A DNA stretch of 64,000 bases from Companilactobacillus jidongensis (GTDB lineage: Bacteria > Bacillota > Bacilli > Lactobacillales > Lactobacillaceae), in contig NZ_RHOP01000006.1 of the NCBI RefSeq assembly GCF_003946575.1, forward strand, positions 62,001 to 126,000, in the 5' to 3' direction. The notes beneath the pieces were generated by a model, which was not told the DNA's origin, did no database searches, and was given only the letters and a program-made list of their open reading frames with translations. Each line of letters begins with the position of its first letter. Position 1 is the stretch's first letter. The position numbers and the translations under genes are program-made. Below are positions 26,901 to 34,627 of the stretch, one piece after another.

Positions 26901-27572
26901 AGGAGATGCTGGTGGCAGATCAGCGTACCAATCATAAAAACTCAACATTTCTCCACCAAGTAGTGAAATAAATCTCGCACCTGATGAGTAACTCAACATT
27001 GACATGGCTGGAATTGGAGAGAATCCAGCGATACGATCAGGACCATACTTTTTGATCGTGTAGATCAACATGGCGGCAATCATCTCAGTCGCATCACCCC
27101 ACTTAACACGAATCAATCCACCATGACCACGAGCCGACTTATATGACTTAGTCTTCTCAGGATCTGTGACGATACTCTCCCAAGCATCGATAGGATTATC
27201 GAAATTGTTACGGGCGTCTTCCCAAAATTTCCAAAGACGTTCACGAATATATGGATACTTAATACGAAGTGGGCTGTATTCGTACCAACTGAAACTGGCA
27301 CCACGAGGACAACCACGAGGTTCATATTCAGGCATATTCGGTCCACAAGAAGGATAGTCCGTTGATTGATGCTCCCAAGTAACTACCCCTTGCTTAACGT
27401 AGACGTTCCAACTACAAGATCCCGTACAGTTAACTCCATGAGTCGTACGAACGACCTTATCGTGTGCCCAACGTTCCTTATATAATTTCTCCCAACGACG
27501 AGAATGTTCTTCTAGTTGGGTGAAATTACCGTTAAACTTATCAACTTTTTTAAAAAATCTAGATTTTAGCAT
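23916..27572 (-). CDS. narG: Nitrate reductase alpha subunit NarG
   Basis: The catalytic subunit with bis-MGD and one [4Fe-4S] cluster; it reduces nitrate to nitrite on the cytoplasmic side. The N-terminal cluster ligands are HGVNCTGSC with a later Cys in EPRGCPRG (His-Cys3 type), and the Asp-containing DWYADLPPASPQ matches the Mo ligand region. Length is 1218 residues from ATG 27572, which has GGGAG 6 nt ahead. An in-frame TTG 6 nt upstream would overlap that site. No export signal is present. It is first in an operon of about 11.5 kb. Confidence 0.97.
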   Translation of the reverse strand: MLKSRFFKKVDKFNGNFTQLEEHSRRWEKLYKERWAHDKVVRTTHGVNCTGSCSWNVYVKQGVVTWEHQSTDYPSCGPNMPEYEPRGCPRGASFSWYEYSPLRIKYPYIRERLWKFWEDARNNFDNPIDAWESIVTDPEKTKSYKSARGHGGLIRVKWGDATEMIAAMLIYTIKKYGPDRIAGFSPIPAMSMLSYSSGARFISLLGGEMLSFYDWYADLPPASPQVWGEQTDVPESADWYNSQYLIMWGSNVPLTRTPDAHFMVEARYKGTKVVSVSPDYAENVKFADNWLAPHPGSDAALAQGMTHVILNEFYNNKQVPYFTDYVKRFTDLPFVIMLDQSETNKEHVVSGRFLRISDIKDTETPNAEWKPVLVDEPTDKLVVPNGTIGQRWEKGKKWNLDLGGISPKLSFLGEEERVVDMPSFDAQGNGIFQRTLPCREITMKDGSKKLVTTVFDLLMAQYGIRRKKMDELAAKGYDDADSLFTPAWQEKVTGVKPELVVQIAQEFAQTAAETHGKSMVIIGAGVNHWFNSDMTYRAVINMLMLTGCIGVQGGGWAHYVGQEKLRPAEGWANISFANDWQPGGARQQQGTSFFYFASDQWKYDEIDNEGMKSPIKTIKDTFKHPADYQQMAIRLGWMPSYPQFDRSSLDFTKQYGTTDIKEISKKVVQELKDGSLHFAAEAPDKEINEPKAMFIWRSNLFASSGKGQEYFMKHILGAENGLLAKQSENFKPKDMEWDEESVTGKLDLAVDFDFRMVTTPLYSDIVLPAATWYEKEDLSSTDMHPFIHPFNKAVDPLWESQSDWQAFKHIAKEFQGMAKKYLAEPQYDLKTQPLGHDSMGEISQPLGKIKDWKRGEIEPIPGKTMPSLSLVKRDYTKVYDKYVALGPNARSGKVGANGYSYSVADQYDELKDIIGTYDEGPDEGLPKLDEDRNVAEAILHLSSASNGHVAKKAWESAEEITGKSLADISAGQTEKVMTFAKITAQPSESIPTPIFTSSKHNGDRYSPFSVNIERNVPFRTLTGRQQFYLDHEIFQEYGEEMATYKPTLPPHVLGPADTKVEPADKEVTLRYLTPHGKWNIHTTYQDNLYMLTLFRGGPTVWLSLDDAKKIDVKDNDWVELYNKNGVVTARAVVSQRMPDGTMYMYHAQDMEIEEPLSTITGNRGGSHNAPTQIHVKPTQMVGGYAQLSYGFNYYGPIGNQRDLYVNVRKLKEVKWNES

Positions 27573-27597
27573 ATGCAACTCCCACCTAGTTCACTTT

Positions 27598-27661
27598 AAT
27601 ATTCCTTATAACAAATCTAGCACTTATCCTAATTGACTTCGATTAGGATTTTCCCTAACCT
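27598..27661. promoter_or_regulatory. Divergent nar/moe control region with overlapping inverted repeats
   Basis: Site 1 is ATCCTAAT (27626-27633), an 8-base spacer, then ATTAGGAT (27642-27649). Site 2 is TTAGGATTTTCCCTAA (27643-27658), sharing one half-site. For narG a TATAAG (27610-27605, minus) is a possible -10 without a good -35, placing the repeats near -40 and -52, as for an activator. For moeB, TTGACT (27633-27638) lies 17 nt before TAACCT. NreC, encoded downstream, is the natural candidate regulator. Confidence 0.55.
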
Positions 27662-27682
27662 TTTGCATGTGAGGTGAAGAAA

Positions 27683-28390
27683 ATGACAAACAGATATGAC
27701 AGACAATTAAAAATAAAACAAATAGGAATTGATGGTCAAAATAAGCTAGAAAATTCACACGTTCTAGTGATCGGTGTAGGAGGTCTTGGGAGCTTCGTTT
27801 CTTCAGAACTGGTCAAAGCTGGCATCGGTGAAATAACGCTAGTCGACTACGATGTCGTTGAACTAACCAATTTACATCGTCAAAATCTCTATACTGAGGC
27901 AGATGTTGGTGTCGAAAAATTAGTTGCAATGAAGGATCACTTGCAAGCCACTAACAAAAATGTTGTTATTAATACCATTAGTCAGAAATATTCTGTTGAT
28001 CTACTAGATAAAAAATATGACTTGGTAATCGATTGTACTGATAACTTCCCCGTTAAATATCAAATCAATCAGGACTGCCAAAAATTCAGTATCAAACATA
28101 TCTTCGGCACCTGTGCTGCCAATCAAGGCCAAGTCATGTTTATTGATTCTGAATCAGCTTGTCTCGAATGTCTGTATCCTAAGGACAAAGTAGCTCAATT
28201 AGGTTTGAGTGCCAATATTGGAACTAATCCAATGATCGTGGCACTGACAGGAAGCCTCCAAGCATCACTTGCTATGAAGTTTTTGACTAGCGGTAAATAC
28301 AACGCTGGCCAATTACTAGTTATTGACAATTGGACATTTGATTTTAGAAAAATTAAAGTTAATAAGAAGAGTGACTGTCCTATTAAATAA
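27683..28390 (+). CDS. moeB: Molybdopterin-synthase adenylyltransferase MoeB (ThiF/HesA family)
   Basis: Adenylates the MoaD C-terminus. The Rossmann motif GVGGLGSFVSSELVKAGIG is at about 30-48, the Arg-containing NLHRQNL follows, and DCTDNF is the metal-site Asp motif. CLECLY gives one CxxC, while the usual second pair is reduced to a lone Cys near the C-terminus. ATG 27683 is preferred to an upstream GTG that lies within its ribosome site. It is first in the rightward Moco operon. Confidence 0.92.
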   Translation: MTNRYDRQLKIKQIGIDGQNKLENSHVLVIGVGGLGSFVSSELVKAGIGEITLVDYDVVELTNLHRQNLYTEADVGVEKLVAMKDHLQATNKNVVINTISQKYSVDLLDKKYDLVIDCTDNFPVKYQINQDCQKFSIKHIFGTCAANQGQVMFIDSESACLECLYPKDKVAQLGLSANIGTNPMIVALTGSLQASLAMKFLTSGKYNAGQLLVIDNWTFDFRKIKVNKKSDCPIK

Positions 28391-28415
28391 TCATCATATT
28401 GAGGAGGAAACACTA

Positions 28416-28883
28416 ATGATCGATTTTGGAATTATCACCGTCAGCGATACCAGAACTGAAGTAACTGACAAATCTGGTCAATATATTCAAAGAGCCATGG
28501 AAGAGACTGGAAATAATTTTATCAAAAAATACATCGTCAAAGATGATGCACAACAAATCACTGATGCCTACAACAAACTACTCACAACTTCCTGTAAATT
28601 GATTTTGGTAAATGGCGGTACCGGCATTGCTCGACGTGACGTTACAATTGATACCCTTGAACCAAAATTTATCAAAGTTATTCCAGGATTCGGAGAGTAT
28701 TTCAGACGTATCAGTGTTGATGACATCGGATTAAAAGCACTCGTATCAGGGGCCGCCGCCGGAATAACAGACAGTGATCAAATTTGTTATTTATTGCCCG
28801 GTTCAACTAACGCCTGCAAAACTGCCCTTAAGAAAATCATCTTGCCCGACTTAGAACATCTAATTAAGGAGATAACTAAATAA
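28416..28883 (+). CDS. moaB: Molybdopterin adenylyltransferase-type protein MoaB/MogA
   Basis: Activates molybdopterin by adenylation before metal insertion. The 155-residue protein starts MIDFGIITVSDTR and has the family motif LVNGGTGIARRDVTIDTLEP and the end PGSTNAC. GAGGAGG precedes the ATG at 28416. A longer open frame upstream overlaps moeB and is not used. Its stop overlaps the moeA start. Confidence 0.93.
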   Translation: MIDFGIITVSDTRTEVTDKSGQYIQRAMEETGNNFIKKYIVKDDAQQITDAYNKLLTTSCKLILVNGGTGIARRDVTIDTLEPKFIKVIPGFGEYFRRISVDDIGLKALVSGAAAGITDSDQICYLLPGSTNACKTALKKIILPDLEHLIKEITK

Positions 28884-30112
28884 TGTACAAACCAGTTGAT
28901 AATAGAAATGCCATTAGTATTGATGAAGCACGAAAAATAATCGTAGATAATATTGACAGTGTCAAACTCACCACTGAAAAAATTGCGGCAATTACCGCCA
29001 ATCATCGAATTATTGCTGAAGATGTCACTGCCCCAAATGACTTCCCAACATTCAGACGTTCAGGTTATGACGGGTTCGCCATGTTGCAATCAGACCTGAC
29101 CAATTTGCCGGCTAACTTAAAAGTCGTTGGTGACATCCCTGCTGGAGCTGACTTCGACCGTCCACTTGTATCTGGTGAAGCAGTCAGAATTATGACTGGT
29201 GGCTACGTTCCTGACGGAGCTGATATCGTTGTTATGTTAGAAACGACTCATATGATCGACAAAGATACCGTTCAAATAACTGAAACTCAAAACAAGGATA
29301 ACATTACTCAAATTGGAGATTACTTCAAAAAAGGTGATACTTTGCTTGCCAAAAATACTGAAATAAATCCAGGTGGTATCAGCCTATTAAGTGCCTTCGA
29401 TGTTCAAGAAATATCAGTCTACAAGAAACCTACTATTGGAATTATCACCACAGGATCGGAACTCTTAAATCCTGGTGAAAAAATCGTCAACGGAAAAATC
29501 TTTAATAGTAATGGTCCGATGATCCGTGAATTGTGTATAGAAAATGGCACTGAAGTCATCAGCTATACTCAAATCAAAGATGATCCCACGGCACTGAAGT
29601 CAGCTGTAAATGACCTCTTAGGAAAATGTGACGTTATCATCACTGATGGCGGTGTTTCTGTGGGTGACTTCGACATTATCGCTGACCTAGCCAAATCATC
29701 TGAGAAACTATTATTCAATAAACTAGAAATGCGCCCCGGTAGTGTAACAACTGCCTTTATTTATGACAGCACTTTATTCTTCGGCCTATCTGGCAACCCT
29801 GGTGCCTGTTTCACGGGCTTCTATCTCTATGTCGAATATGCCTTGAGATTAATGCAACATCAAGCAAGTCGCTGTATCGAATGTAGCGGGATTCTCAATG
29901 CTGAATATACTAAAACTAATATGTACGACCGTATTTTACGTGGACAATATAATTTTGTCGGCGACCATATCGAAATCGGACGCGTTGGCGGTGACGCGTC
30001 TGGTAATTTGAATAACTTGCAACGTGCTACATGTATGTTTGAAATTCCTCGCGGCAAGTCGATCACACCAAAGGATAGTATGTTACGCACATGGCTATTA
30101 CCTTTCAAATAA
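28883..30112 (+). CDS. moeA: Molybdopterin molybdenumtransferase MoeA
   Basis: Inserts molybdate into adenylated molybdopterin. The 409-residue protein has RSGYDGFAM near residue 53, VRIMTGGYVPDGAD (about 100), ITDGGVSVGDFD (about 253) and LSGNPGACFTGF (about 300), all signature regions. It is coupled to moaB through TAATG and overlaps mobB by 22 nt. Confidence 0.96.
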   Translation: MYKPVDNRNAISIDEARKIIVDNIDSVKLTTEKIAAITANHRIIAEDVTAPNDFPTFRRSGYDGFAMLQSDLTNLPANLKVVGDIPAGADFDRPLVSGEAVRIMTGGYVPDGADIVVMLETTHMIDKDTVQITETQNKDNITQIGDYFKKGDTLLAKNTEINPGGISLLSAFDVQEISVYKKPTIGIITTGSELLNPGEKIVNGKIFNSNGPMIRELCIENGTEVISYTQIKDDPTALKSAVNDLLGKCDVIITDGGVSVGDFDIIADLAKSSEKLLFNKLEMRPGSVTTAFIYDSTLFFGLSGNPGACFTGFYLYVEYALRLMQHQASRCIECSGILNAEYTKTNMYDRILRGQYNFVGDHIEIGRVGGDASGNLNNLQRATCMFEIPRGKSITPKDSMLRTWLLPFK

Positions 30113-30576
30113 TTGGACACAAAAAAAGCGGCAAGACGACCTTGCTGCAAGAGTTTTTGAGAGAAAGTTCTCAGTATAAGATCAGTGTCGCTAAACACAC
30201 TCACCTGCCGATCGACATACCAACGACTAATGACACTGGTAAGTTTTTTCAGTATTCTGATGATGTACTGTTGTTGAACGATGAACAAACAATTCATTAC
30301 CAAAGAAAACTACCAACGACTGAATTAGAAAAGATTGAAGAATTACAGCGAGGCTCATCTGATTTCATTATCATTGAAGGAATCAAAGAATTAGATTTTC
30401 CTAAAATTGCATTACTCAAGTCTGATGAATCACCTGATACCTTCGCAGATGTGACTAATATTAAGTACTTTGTGACTATTCAGGGGAATCGTTCTGACAA
30501 TGTTATCGATATTGAAAATTTGAATACTCGTAAAATATTTATAAATAAATTTTTGAGAGATATAGAAAATGACTGA
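30091..30576 (+). CDS. mobB: Molybdopterin-guanine dinucleotide accessory protein MobB
   Basis: A P-loop NTPase that aids MGD formation. The N-terminal Walker A is IGHKKSGKTTLLQEF, and DFIIIEGIKELDFPKIAL is the downstream conserved block. Length 161 is normal. Its ATG lies inside the moeA end, and it overlaps mobA by 8 nt. Confidence 0.92.
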   Translation: MAITFQIIGHKKSGKTTLLQEFLRESSQYKISVAKHTHLPIDIPTTNDTGKFFQYSDDVLLLNDEQTIHYQRKLPTTELEKIEELQRGSSDFIIIEGIKELDFPKIALLKSDESPDTFADVTNIKYFVTIQGNRSDNVIDIENLNTRKIFINKFLRDIEND

Positions 30577-31117
30577 TAGCTTAATCTTAGCCGGTGGCAA
30601 ATCAACTCGCTTCCAGACCGACAAAGCGCTGGCACATTTCAATAACAAATACATTCCTAATGTCCAGTACACGGCTGATTTAACGCCGCCATTCGTGGAC
30701 AATTGCTACATATCAACCAATCAGAATAATAACTTGGCAATCGATAATTTATTTACTGACACCAAAATTCAAGTTATCCCGGATGTGGAACCTATGATCG
30801 ACTGCGGGCCTTTGTCCGCCTTGTGGTCATATTTTTATACAACTAGAGTTGAACAAGCCGATTTATTAGTCATAGCAACGGATTACATCATCGATCAGAA
30901 GACGATTGAATTTTTAAGCGAAGATTCTGGATATATCAAAATTAAGAGTCTTCCCTACTACACTTGTTGTCATTTAATGATTAAGATTGACTTATTGAAG
31001 CAACATATAGATAAGCACGACTATCGCTGGCGCAGTCTTTTAGTTGATGCCAACTGTATTGCACGAGATTATGAGGGAAACTTAAAAAATATTAATTATC
31101 CGGAGGATTTAGAATGA
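30569..31117 (+). CDS. mobA: Molybdenum cofactor guanylyltransferase MobA
   Basis: Transfers GMP to molybdopterin to make MGD. The nucleotide-binding motif is LILAGGKSTRFQTDKAL; the usual Gly after Arg-Met/Phe is Gln here, a modest deviation. A central CGPLSALWS follows the second motif. At 182 residues it is near family length. It ends in a 4-nt overlap with the next gene. Confidence 0.88.
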   Translation: MTDSLILAGGKSTRFQTDKALAHFNNKYIPNVQYTADLTPPFVDNCYISTNQNNNLAIDNLFTDTKIQVIPDVEPMIDCGPLSALWSYFYTTRVEQADLLVIATDYIIDQKTIEFLSEDSGYIKIKSLPYYTCCHLMIKIDLLKQHIDKHDYRWRSLLVDANCIARDYEGNLKNINYPEDLE

Positions 31118-31362
31118 AAGCACAAGCTGAAATGAGTCGCGGGGATTTCCAAAAAATGATCAAGATTTGTTTGAATGACCTAAGTATTCAACGTACATTG
31201 TTAGAAAATGAAGAGCAAGCTCAACGAGATGATCTGAGAACTTTGGAACAAGATCAAGCCATTGAAGAGTTAGAACGTCGTATTATGTTGATTAAGAAAG
31301 ATTATGATTTTTACAAGCAATTTGTTGATCCTGATTTTGAAACCTCTGAAGCTGAATACTAA
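31114..31362 (+). CDS. Small coiled-coil protein ending the Moco operon (82 aa)
   Basis: Not recognised. The sequence is almost wholly helical and charged (residues 10-70), with a heptad-like run LEQDQAIEELERRIMLIKKD and no cysteine-based motif. GGAGG precedes the ATG, and it overlaps mobA by 4 nt, so it is made with the Moco enzymes. It could be a partner or chaperone for MobAB. That is inference from operon position. Confidence 0.6.
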   Translation: MKAQAEMSRGDFQKMIKICLNDLSIQRTLLENEEQAQRDDLRTLEQDQAIEELERRIMLIKKDYDFYKQFVDPDFETSEAEY

Positions 31363-31385
31363 ACTTAAAATGACAATACAAAAAA

Positions 31386-31420
31386 ATCCTGTATTTACTA
31401 TGTAAATACGGGATCTTTTT
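31386..31420 (+). terminator. Terminator between Moco operon and dus
   Basis: A 13-bp stem ATCCTGTATTTAC/GTAAATACGGGAT (one G-T) with a TAT loop is flanked by A-rich and T-rich tracts, so it is probably bidirectional for the convergent dus gene. Confidence 0.85.
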
Positions 31421-32414
31421 ATTTATCAATATCGATTCGGTCAATAATTGCACGAGCATCATCAGTTGTCTTCGTCTGCATCAAATCATTTCTGATAGCC
31501 GAAGCACCTTTCATACCACGTACATAGACCTTAAAAAATCTTTGTAATGGAGCAAAGTGACCAGGAATTCCCATCGCAACAAATTCATCATAAAGGTCCA
31601 ACTGATAGCGTAACAATCCCAACAATTCATGAGCTGAGTGTTCCTTGGCAACTGGTTCAAAAGCAAAGGGATTTGTAAAAATCCCACGGCCGATCATAAC
31701 ACCATCAATACCAGGATGTTCATGATAGAGTTTCATCCCTGCCTGATAGTCGACGATATCCCCATTGATTTGTAACAACGTATTGGGGGCAATCTCATCA
31801 CGCATTCTTGCAATGTCATCGATCAACTCATAATGTGCTGGTACGTTACTCATTTCTTCACGTGTTCGCAAATGAACTGTTAAAACAGGCACTTGTTGTT
31901 CCAACAAAAATGGAATCCACGTCTTATACTCATCAATTTCACTGTAACCAATTCTTGTCTTAACCGTCACGGGTAAATTAGATTGGCGAGCACCATCAAT
32001 AACTTCTTTGGCAGCATCAAAATGACGAATCAAATCACTACCACTATGATTTTTTATGACTGCAATATCAGGACAACCAGTATTAACATCAATTGCCTCG
32101 TAACCTTGTTTTTCGACTTCTTTTACTGCACGAGCAAAGTCATCACCATTATTGCCCCACAACTGCACAATTGGTTTGGGATTTTCTTTAGGGTCAATGT
32201 ATAAGCGTCCCTTCGTAGCTTCTTTCGCTAAGGGATGTGTAATACTCAACGCATTTGTAAACTCTGTATAAAAGACATCTGGTGCAGCGGCCTTAGCGAC
32301 CACACGACGAAACACCGAACCAGTAACAGCTTCCATAGGTGCTAAGCTGAAAAATGGGCGGTTCTCTTTTTTTGCCTTTTCTGCGATGCGATTCCAGTAA
32401 GGTGACTGGGTCAC
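31419..32414 (-). CDS. tRNA-dihydrouridine synthase
   Basis: An FMN enzyme that reduces uridine in tRNA D-loops. The N-terminal LAPMEAVTGSVFRR, the catalytic Cys in NTGCPDIAV and the C-terminal GVMIGRGIFTNPFAF are Dus signatures. GTG 32414 is chosen because GGAG lies 8 nt ahead; an upstream in-frame TTG has no site. The product has 331 residues. It is close to DusB-like proteins, but subfamily is not certain. Confidence 0.88.
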   Translation of the reverse strand: MTQSPYWNRIAEKAKKENRPFFSLAPMEAVTGSVFRRVVAKAAAPDVFYTEFTNALSITHPLAKEATKGRLYIDPKENPKPIVQLWGNNGDDFARAVKEVEKQGYEAIDVNTGCPDIAVIKNHSGSDLIRHFDAAKEVIDGARQSNLPVTVKTRIGYSEIDEYKTWIPFLLEQQVPVLTVHLRTREEMSNVPAHYELIDDIARMRDEIAPNTLLQINGDIVDYQAGMKLYHEHPGIDGVMIGRGIFTNPFAFEPVAKEHSAHELLGLLRYQLDLYDEFVAMGIPGHFAPLQRFFKVYVRGMKGASAIRNDLMQTKTTDDARAIIDRIDIDK

Positions 32415-32493
32415 AATCTCATCTCCAATCAAAATAGTAAATTACAACTTATAAACTATACCTATATTCATAAAGCTAACGCAAGTTTTTAGT

Positions 32494-33174
32494 TTAAAGG
32501 TTATGAAAAATCTCTTGCATATTATTTTCTATTTTATTTATCTCATCCGCATAATCTTGCAGTGATTCTGAATATTGGGCCACCTTCTCATCAGGTTCTT
32601 CGGTCTTGTAACGTAATTTGTGTTCCAAACTAGCCCACATATCCATACCGACCGTTCGTATCTGGATTTCGACTGGAGTGACTTGGACCCCATCAGATTG
32701 AAAAACTGGTACTGAAGCAACTAAGTGCAAACTACGATAACCACTGGCTTTAGGAGTTTTGATATAATCTTTCCGTTTTAACAAAGTCACATCGTCTTGC
32801 ACCAACAAGTTCTGCTCAACTGTATAAATGTCATCGATATAATTAGTTATCACACGGATGCCGCCAACATCAAAAATTTTATCTTTGACACTTTCAAATT
32901 TGATTGGTAATTCTTTCCGATTGAGTTTTTCGATCAAACTACCAACATCCTTCATCCGTACCTCAATATGGTGAATTGGATTATGATTATGGCGAACTTG
33001 ATAATCAGCATCTAAATTCTCTAGCTTAGTGCCAAACTCGCCGACTGCTGAACGACAAAGTTGATAATAATCTACCAACTTACTAATATCATGGATCTCA
33101 TCGTCATCAGAATAGCGACCTAGTTCTTTTTCAATTTGATTGACGTTTAACATATTTTGGCGTTCTAGTATCAT
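32494..33174 (-). CDS. Small alarmone synthetase, RelP-like
   Basis: A (p)ppGpp synthetase with the RelA/SpoT synthetase domain only and no hydrolase domain. The 226-residue protein has FDVGGIRVITNYIDDIY, KASGYRSLHLVA and VEIQIRTVGMDMWASLEHK; the last favours the RelP/YwaC branch over RelQ. GGAG precedes the ATG by 6 nt. It lies among Fe-S and nitrate genes, but a regulatory link is not shown. Confidence 0.85.
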   Translation of the reverse strand: MILERQNMLNVNQIEKELGRYSDDDEIHDISKLVDYYQLCRSAVGEFGTKLENLDADYQVRHNHNPIHHIEVRMKDVGSLIEKLNRKELPIKFESVKDKIFDVGGIRVITNYIDDIYTVEQNLLVQDDVTLLKRKDYIKTPKASGYRSLHLVASVPVFQSDGVQVTPVEIQIRTVGMDMWASLEHKLRYKTEEPDEKVAQYSESLQDYADEINKIENNMQEIFHNL

Positions 33175-33219
33175 TTTTTCTCCTCTTAAAAATCAGAATT
33201 GAACCTAAACTTAATTATA

Positions 33220-34137
33220 CTAGTATTTTTGACCGTTCATAGTAATCGACGAATTCATACCATGCTTATCAAATGAAGTGCTGATCTCGGTAATCTTATC
33301 TACAGATTCATTGGATGTCCAATCGAGATTAATATGTGAGTCAGCGCCAAATAAATTATCACTAAAATCGGCCCAAGTATCTTTTTGATTAGCTAAATTC
33401 ATATCCCAATCCACTTCTGCTTTACGACTCAGATAAGCTCTCGTTCTCAAATATACCAGCTTAGAATTAGATTCACTTTTTAGTGAATAATTTACTTTGG
33501 CATTGGCACGAGACAACACTTCCACAAATAAATTAGTATTATTTTGATTATCACCAAAATTGGACAAAGTTTGTTCCACCGTAACCGCCGAATCATTCTC
33601 AGCGACAATTAACGCATGGGTGTTGAGATCACCCTTTTTGGTATCGTCTTGGATTAAATCAATTTTTATTGGTTCAGTCAATTTAACATCCTTAGGAACG
33701 TATAAAAAAATACCGGAATTGATACATGCTAGATGAAAAGCAGTTATTTTATCTTCATCGGGGGATATCACTTTATCCATTAAGTTTTTTTGGATCAGAC
33801 GTGGATGAATTCTCAAAGCAGTAAAAATATCTGTTAAAACTACACCCTGTGCTTCTAACTCTTCTGGTAAATCATTTTTGATAACAGTTTGTCCGAATTG
33901 ACTAATAGTGCTGCCAGTGATTTTTTCTGAATCAATCAAATTTTTTTTAGAACGTATCCGTTGTGGCGATGTTAATTTGATCAATATATCTTCGTTTGTA
34001 AAATACTTGCTAACAGGTAAATCTAATTTATCTAATTGTTTCAAAGCTGAGATTCGACGATCAATAAACCAGTGCGGCTCACCATGATCATTCGCGTCAA
34101 GTTCAAAATCTTCTAAAAATTCATTATTAATTTTCAT
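33220..34137 (-). CDS. C-terminally short SufB/SufD-family protein
   Basis: Resembles the Fe-S scaffold subunits SufB/SufD. The segment IFLYVPKDVKLTEPIKIDLI and the following beta-helix strands (THALIVAENDSAVTVEQ) match the family. At 305 residues it ends near GQKY, before the last third of the SufBD domain that holds the conserved Cys/His region in complete members (over 400 residues). No suf genes adjoin it. It may be a remnant or a divergent scaffold serving the nitrate island. It diverges from feoA. Confidence 0.65.
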   Translation of the reverse strand: MKINNEFLEDFELDANDHGEPHWFIDRRISALKQLDKLDLPVSKYFTNEDILIKLTSPQRIRSKKNLIDSEKITGSTISQFGQTVIKNDLPEELEAQGVVLTDIFTALRIHPRLIQKNLMDKVISPDEDKITAFHLACINSGIFLYVPKDVKLTEPIKIDLIQDDTKKGDLNTHALIVAENDSAVTVEQTLSNFGDNQNNTNLFVEVLSRANAKVNYSLKSESNSKLVYLRTRAYLSRKAEVDWDMNLANQKDTWADFSDNLFGADSHINLDWTSNESVDKITEISTSFDKHGMNSSITMNGQKY

Positions 34138-34249
34138 TTTTTGAATTATCCCTTTTTTATATTCCTTTTGTATATATAAATTGATGCAATGTTACAAAAA
34201 AATACCTAAATACGGTAATTTATCCGTTTATAACTCTTATTCTCTCATA

Positions 34250-34378
34250 AATATTCCAAAATGAAATTAAGTAAATTGCTGATACACATTCCACTCGAAT
34301 CGTGGCATAATAGAGATTAATTGATAGTTCATTTTTTCACTATCTAACAAATCAAAGAATATTTACTTTTGGAATATT
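34250..34378. promoter_or_regulatory. Inverted AATATTCCAAAA pair in sufBD-like/feoA control region
   Basis: AATATTCCAAAA at 34250-34261 recurs exactly as its reverse complement at 34367-34378, just before the feoA ribosome site. The same 12-mer, within an identical 14-mer, lies upstream of nreA at 39569-39582. The spacing (105 bp between copies) would permit looping. The remaining 255 bp between the divergent genes hold no ORF. Confidence 0.4.
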
Positions 34379-34393
34379 GTGGAGGCCGTTTTT

Positions 34394-34627
34394 ATGCAAC
34401 TGATGTCTGATAACGTAATGAATAAGAGTTTTGATCTATGTAATATTGAGCAACTAGATACTCAAACTGCACAACGCCTCCACTCACTTGGAATCCACGA
34501 TGGCAGCCTAATGTCCGTCGTGAGATTTTTTCCAATGCACGGACCAGTAATTGTTGAAATTGAACAACAACAAATTGGTATCCGCTACAAGGTATTCAAA
34601 CTCCTCTGTGGAGGTCAATTGCAATGA
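34394..34627 (+). CDS. feoA: Ferrous iron transport protein FeoA
   Basis: A small SH3-like cytoplasmic partner of FeoB. The 77-residue protein has RLHSLGIHDGSLMSVV and the end LCGGQLQ; GIRYKVF is the usual late strand. ATG 34394 has GGAGG 8 nt ahead and is chosen over an upstream GTG. It overlaps feoB by 4 nt. Confidence 0.88.
   Translation: MQLMSDNVMNKSFDLCNIEQLDTQTAQRLHSLGIHDGSLMSVVRFFPMHGPVIVEIEQQQIGIRYKVFKLLCGGQLQ

Noticed and set aside
27573-27682. FNR-type box (TTGAT-N4-ATCAA) before narG
   Set aside because: No acceptable match is present; the visible symmetry has CCTAAT/ATTAGG half-sites instead.
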